Assembly (NCBI GenBank): GCA_021163085.1
Contig: JAGGXL010000171.1
Coordinates: 1-7,046 of the forward strand
From: Thermodesulfobacterium sp.
GTDB lineage: Bacteria > Desulfobacterota > Thermodesulfobacteria > Thermodesulfobacteriales > Thermodesulfobacteriaceae
Reading direction: 5' to 3'
DNA: 7,046 bases
Shown: one piece after another, positions 6,648 through 7,046 of the stretch
Layout of the letters: every line of letters begins with the position of its first letter
How positions within the stretch are numbered: the first letter of the stretch is position 1
Notes under the pieces: model-generated
The model's database searches: none
What the model saw: the letters and a program-made list of their open reading frames with translations, nothing else
Told to the model about the DNA's origin: nothing
Made by a program: the position numbers and the translations under genes

Positions 6648-7046
6648 AAGATTTTCAGGAATTGTAAAAAAAGAATTTATTGAATTATTAAGAGATAAAT
6701 TGGCTCTTATACTTATTTTTATAGCTCCTGTTTTAGTGATATTTCTTGAAGGTTACGGACTTGTTTTTGATGTAAAAAAAATACCTTTAGCCTTTTTAGA
6801 CTATGATAGAAGTAAGCTTAGCAGAGAGTATATCAACTCCTTTGTTAATTCTGAATATTTTAAATTTTATAGATTAGTCAGTAATTATAAAGAGGCAGAA
6901 GAACTTATTAAGAAAGGGGAAATAAGAGCTTTAATAGTTATACCTCCAGATTTTTCAAGAAAACTCTATAAATGGCAAAATGTTCAGGTGCAAATTTTAG
7001 TAGATGGAACTTATCCCAATCGTGCACAGATTGTAAAAGGTTATGT
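6640..7046 (+). CDS. ABC-2 family permease, 5' part only (YbhS/YbhR-like)
   Basis: The first 135 codons of an inner-membrane permease, cut by the window edge. The ATG at 6640 overlaps the ATPase stop by 8 bases. A weak purine-rich stretch (AGAGAAGAAG, within the ATPase gene) sits upstream. The product opens MFKRFSGIVKKEFIELLRDK, the amphipathic elbow-helix pattern (IVKKE..ELLRD) typical of ABC-2 exporters. One transmembrane helix follows at about residues 21-44 (LALILIFIAPVLVIFLEGYG). After that comes the start of a large extracytoplasmic domain with IPLAFLDYDRSKLSREYINSF, a region typical of YbhS/YbhR and YhhJ-like proteins. Full-length members are about 370 residues with five more helices, so roughly 235 codons are missing. 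A second permease (YbhR-like) often follows. The adjacent adaptor and double ATPase support assignment to the same exporter. Confidence 0.9.
   Translation, partial: MFKRFSGIVKKEFIELLRDKLALILIFIAPVLVIFLEGYGLVFDVKKIPLAFLDYDRSKLSREYINSFVNSEYFKFYRLVSNYKEAEELIKKGEIRALIVIPPDFSRKLYKWQNVQVQILVDGTYPNRAQIVKGY

Overview
The window holds seven genes, all on the + strand and packed almost end to end. Gaps are 4 to 17 bases, and the last junctions overlap. No terminator-like hairpin or obvious promoter lies between them, so it reads as part of one polycistronic unit. That unit may begin upstream of base 1, and it continues past base 7046. No RNA gene, CRISPR array, insertion sequence or integrase was seen, and no stretch over 300 bases lacks a gene.

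Organism: an LptD homologue means a diderm bacterium with a lipopolysaccharide-type outer membrane. The DNA is strongly AT-rich, and the proteins are rich in Lys, Glu and Ile. The first gene resembles, from memory, the ferritin-like domain of hyperthermophile encapsulins. Together these suggest a thermophilic Gram-negative such as a Thermodesulfobacterium relative. That placement is inference with low confidence.

Layout: (1) 18-311, a small EncFtn-type ferritin-like protein with a very acidic tail; (2) 323-2476, LptD, the outer-membrane LPS translocon; (3) 2485-2955, RlmH, which methylates pseudouridine 1915 of 23S rRNA; (4) 2960-4012, a class II histone-deacetylase-like zinc amidohydrolase with a complete active site; (5) 4030 (or 4000)-4962, a HlyD-type periplasmic adaptor of the YbhG kind; (6) 4947-6647, a double ABC ATPase of the YbhF kind; (7) 6640 to the window edge, the start of an ABC-2 permease of the YbhS/YbhR kind.

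How the genes fit together: genes 5-7 form a classic YbhG-F-S(-R) exporter, in which the adaptor bridges an inner-membrane ABC pump to a TolC-like outer-membrane channel that is not in view. LptD is also an envelope gene. RlmH and the deacetylase are cytoplasmic, with no evident functional link to their neighbours. The EncFtn-like gene is the least ordinary item. Its relatives work inside encapsulin nanocompartments or are fused to the shell protein, but here lptD follows 11 bases later and no shell gene is visible. Nothing in the window demands an undescribed system. The best leads are the unpaired EncFtn-like protein, the three-cysteine pattern of LptD, and the deacetylase embedded in this operon.
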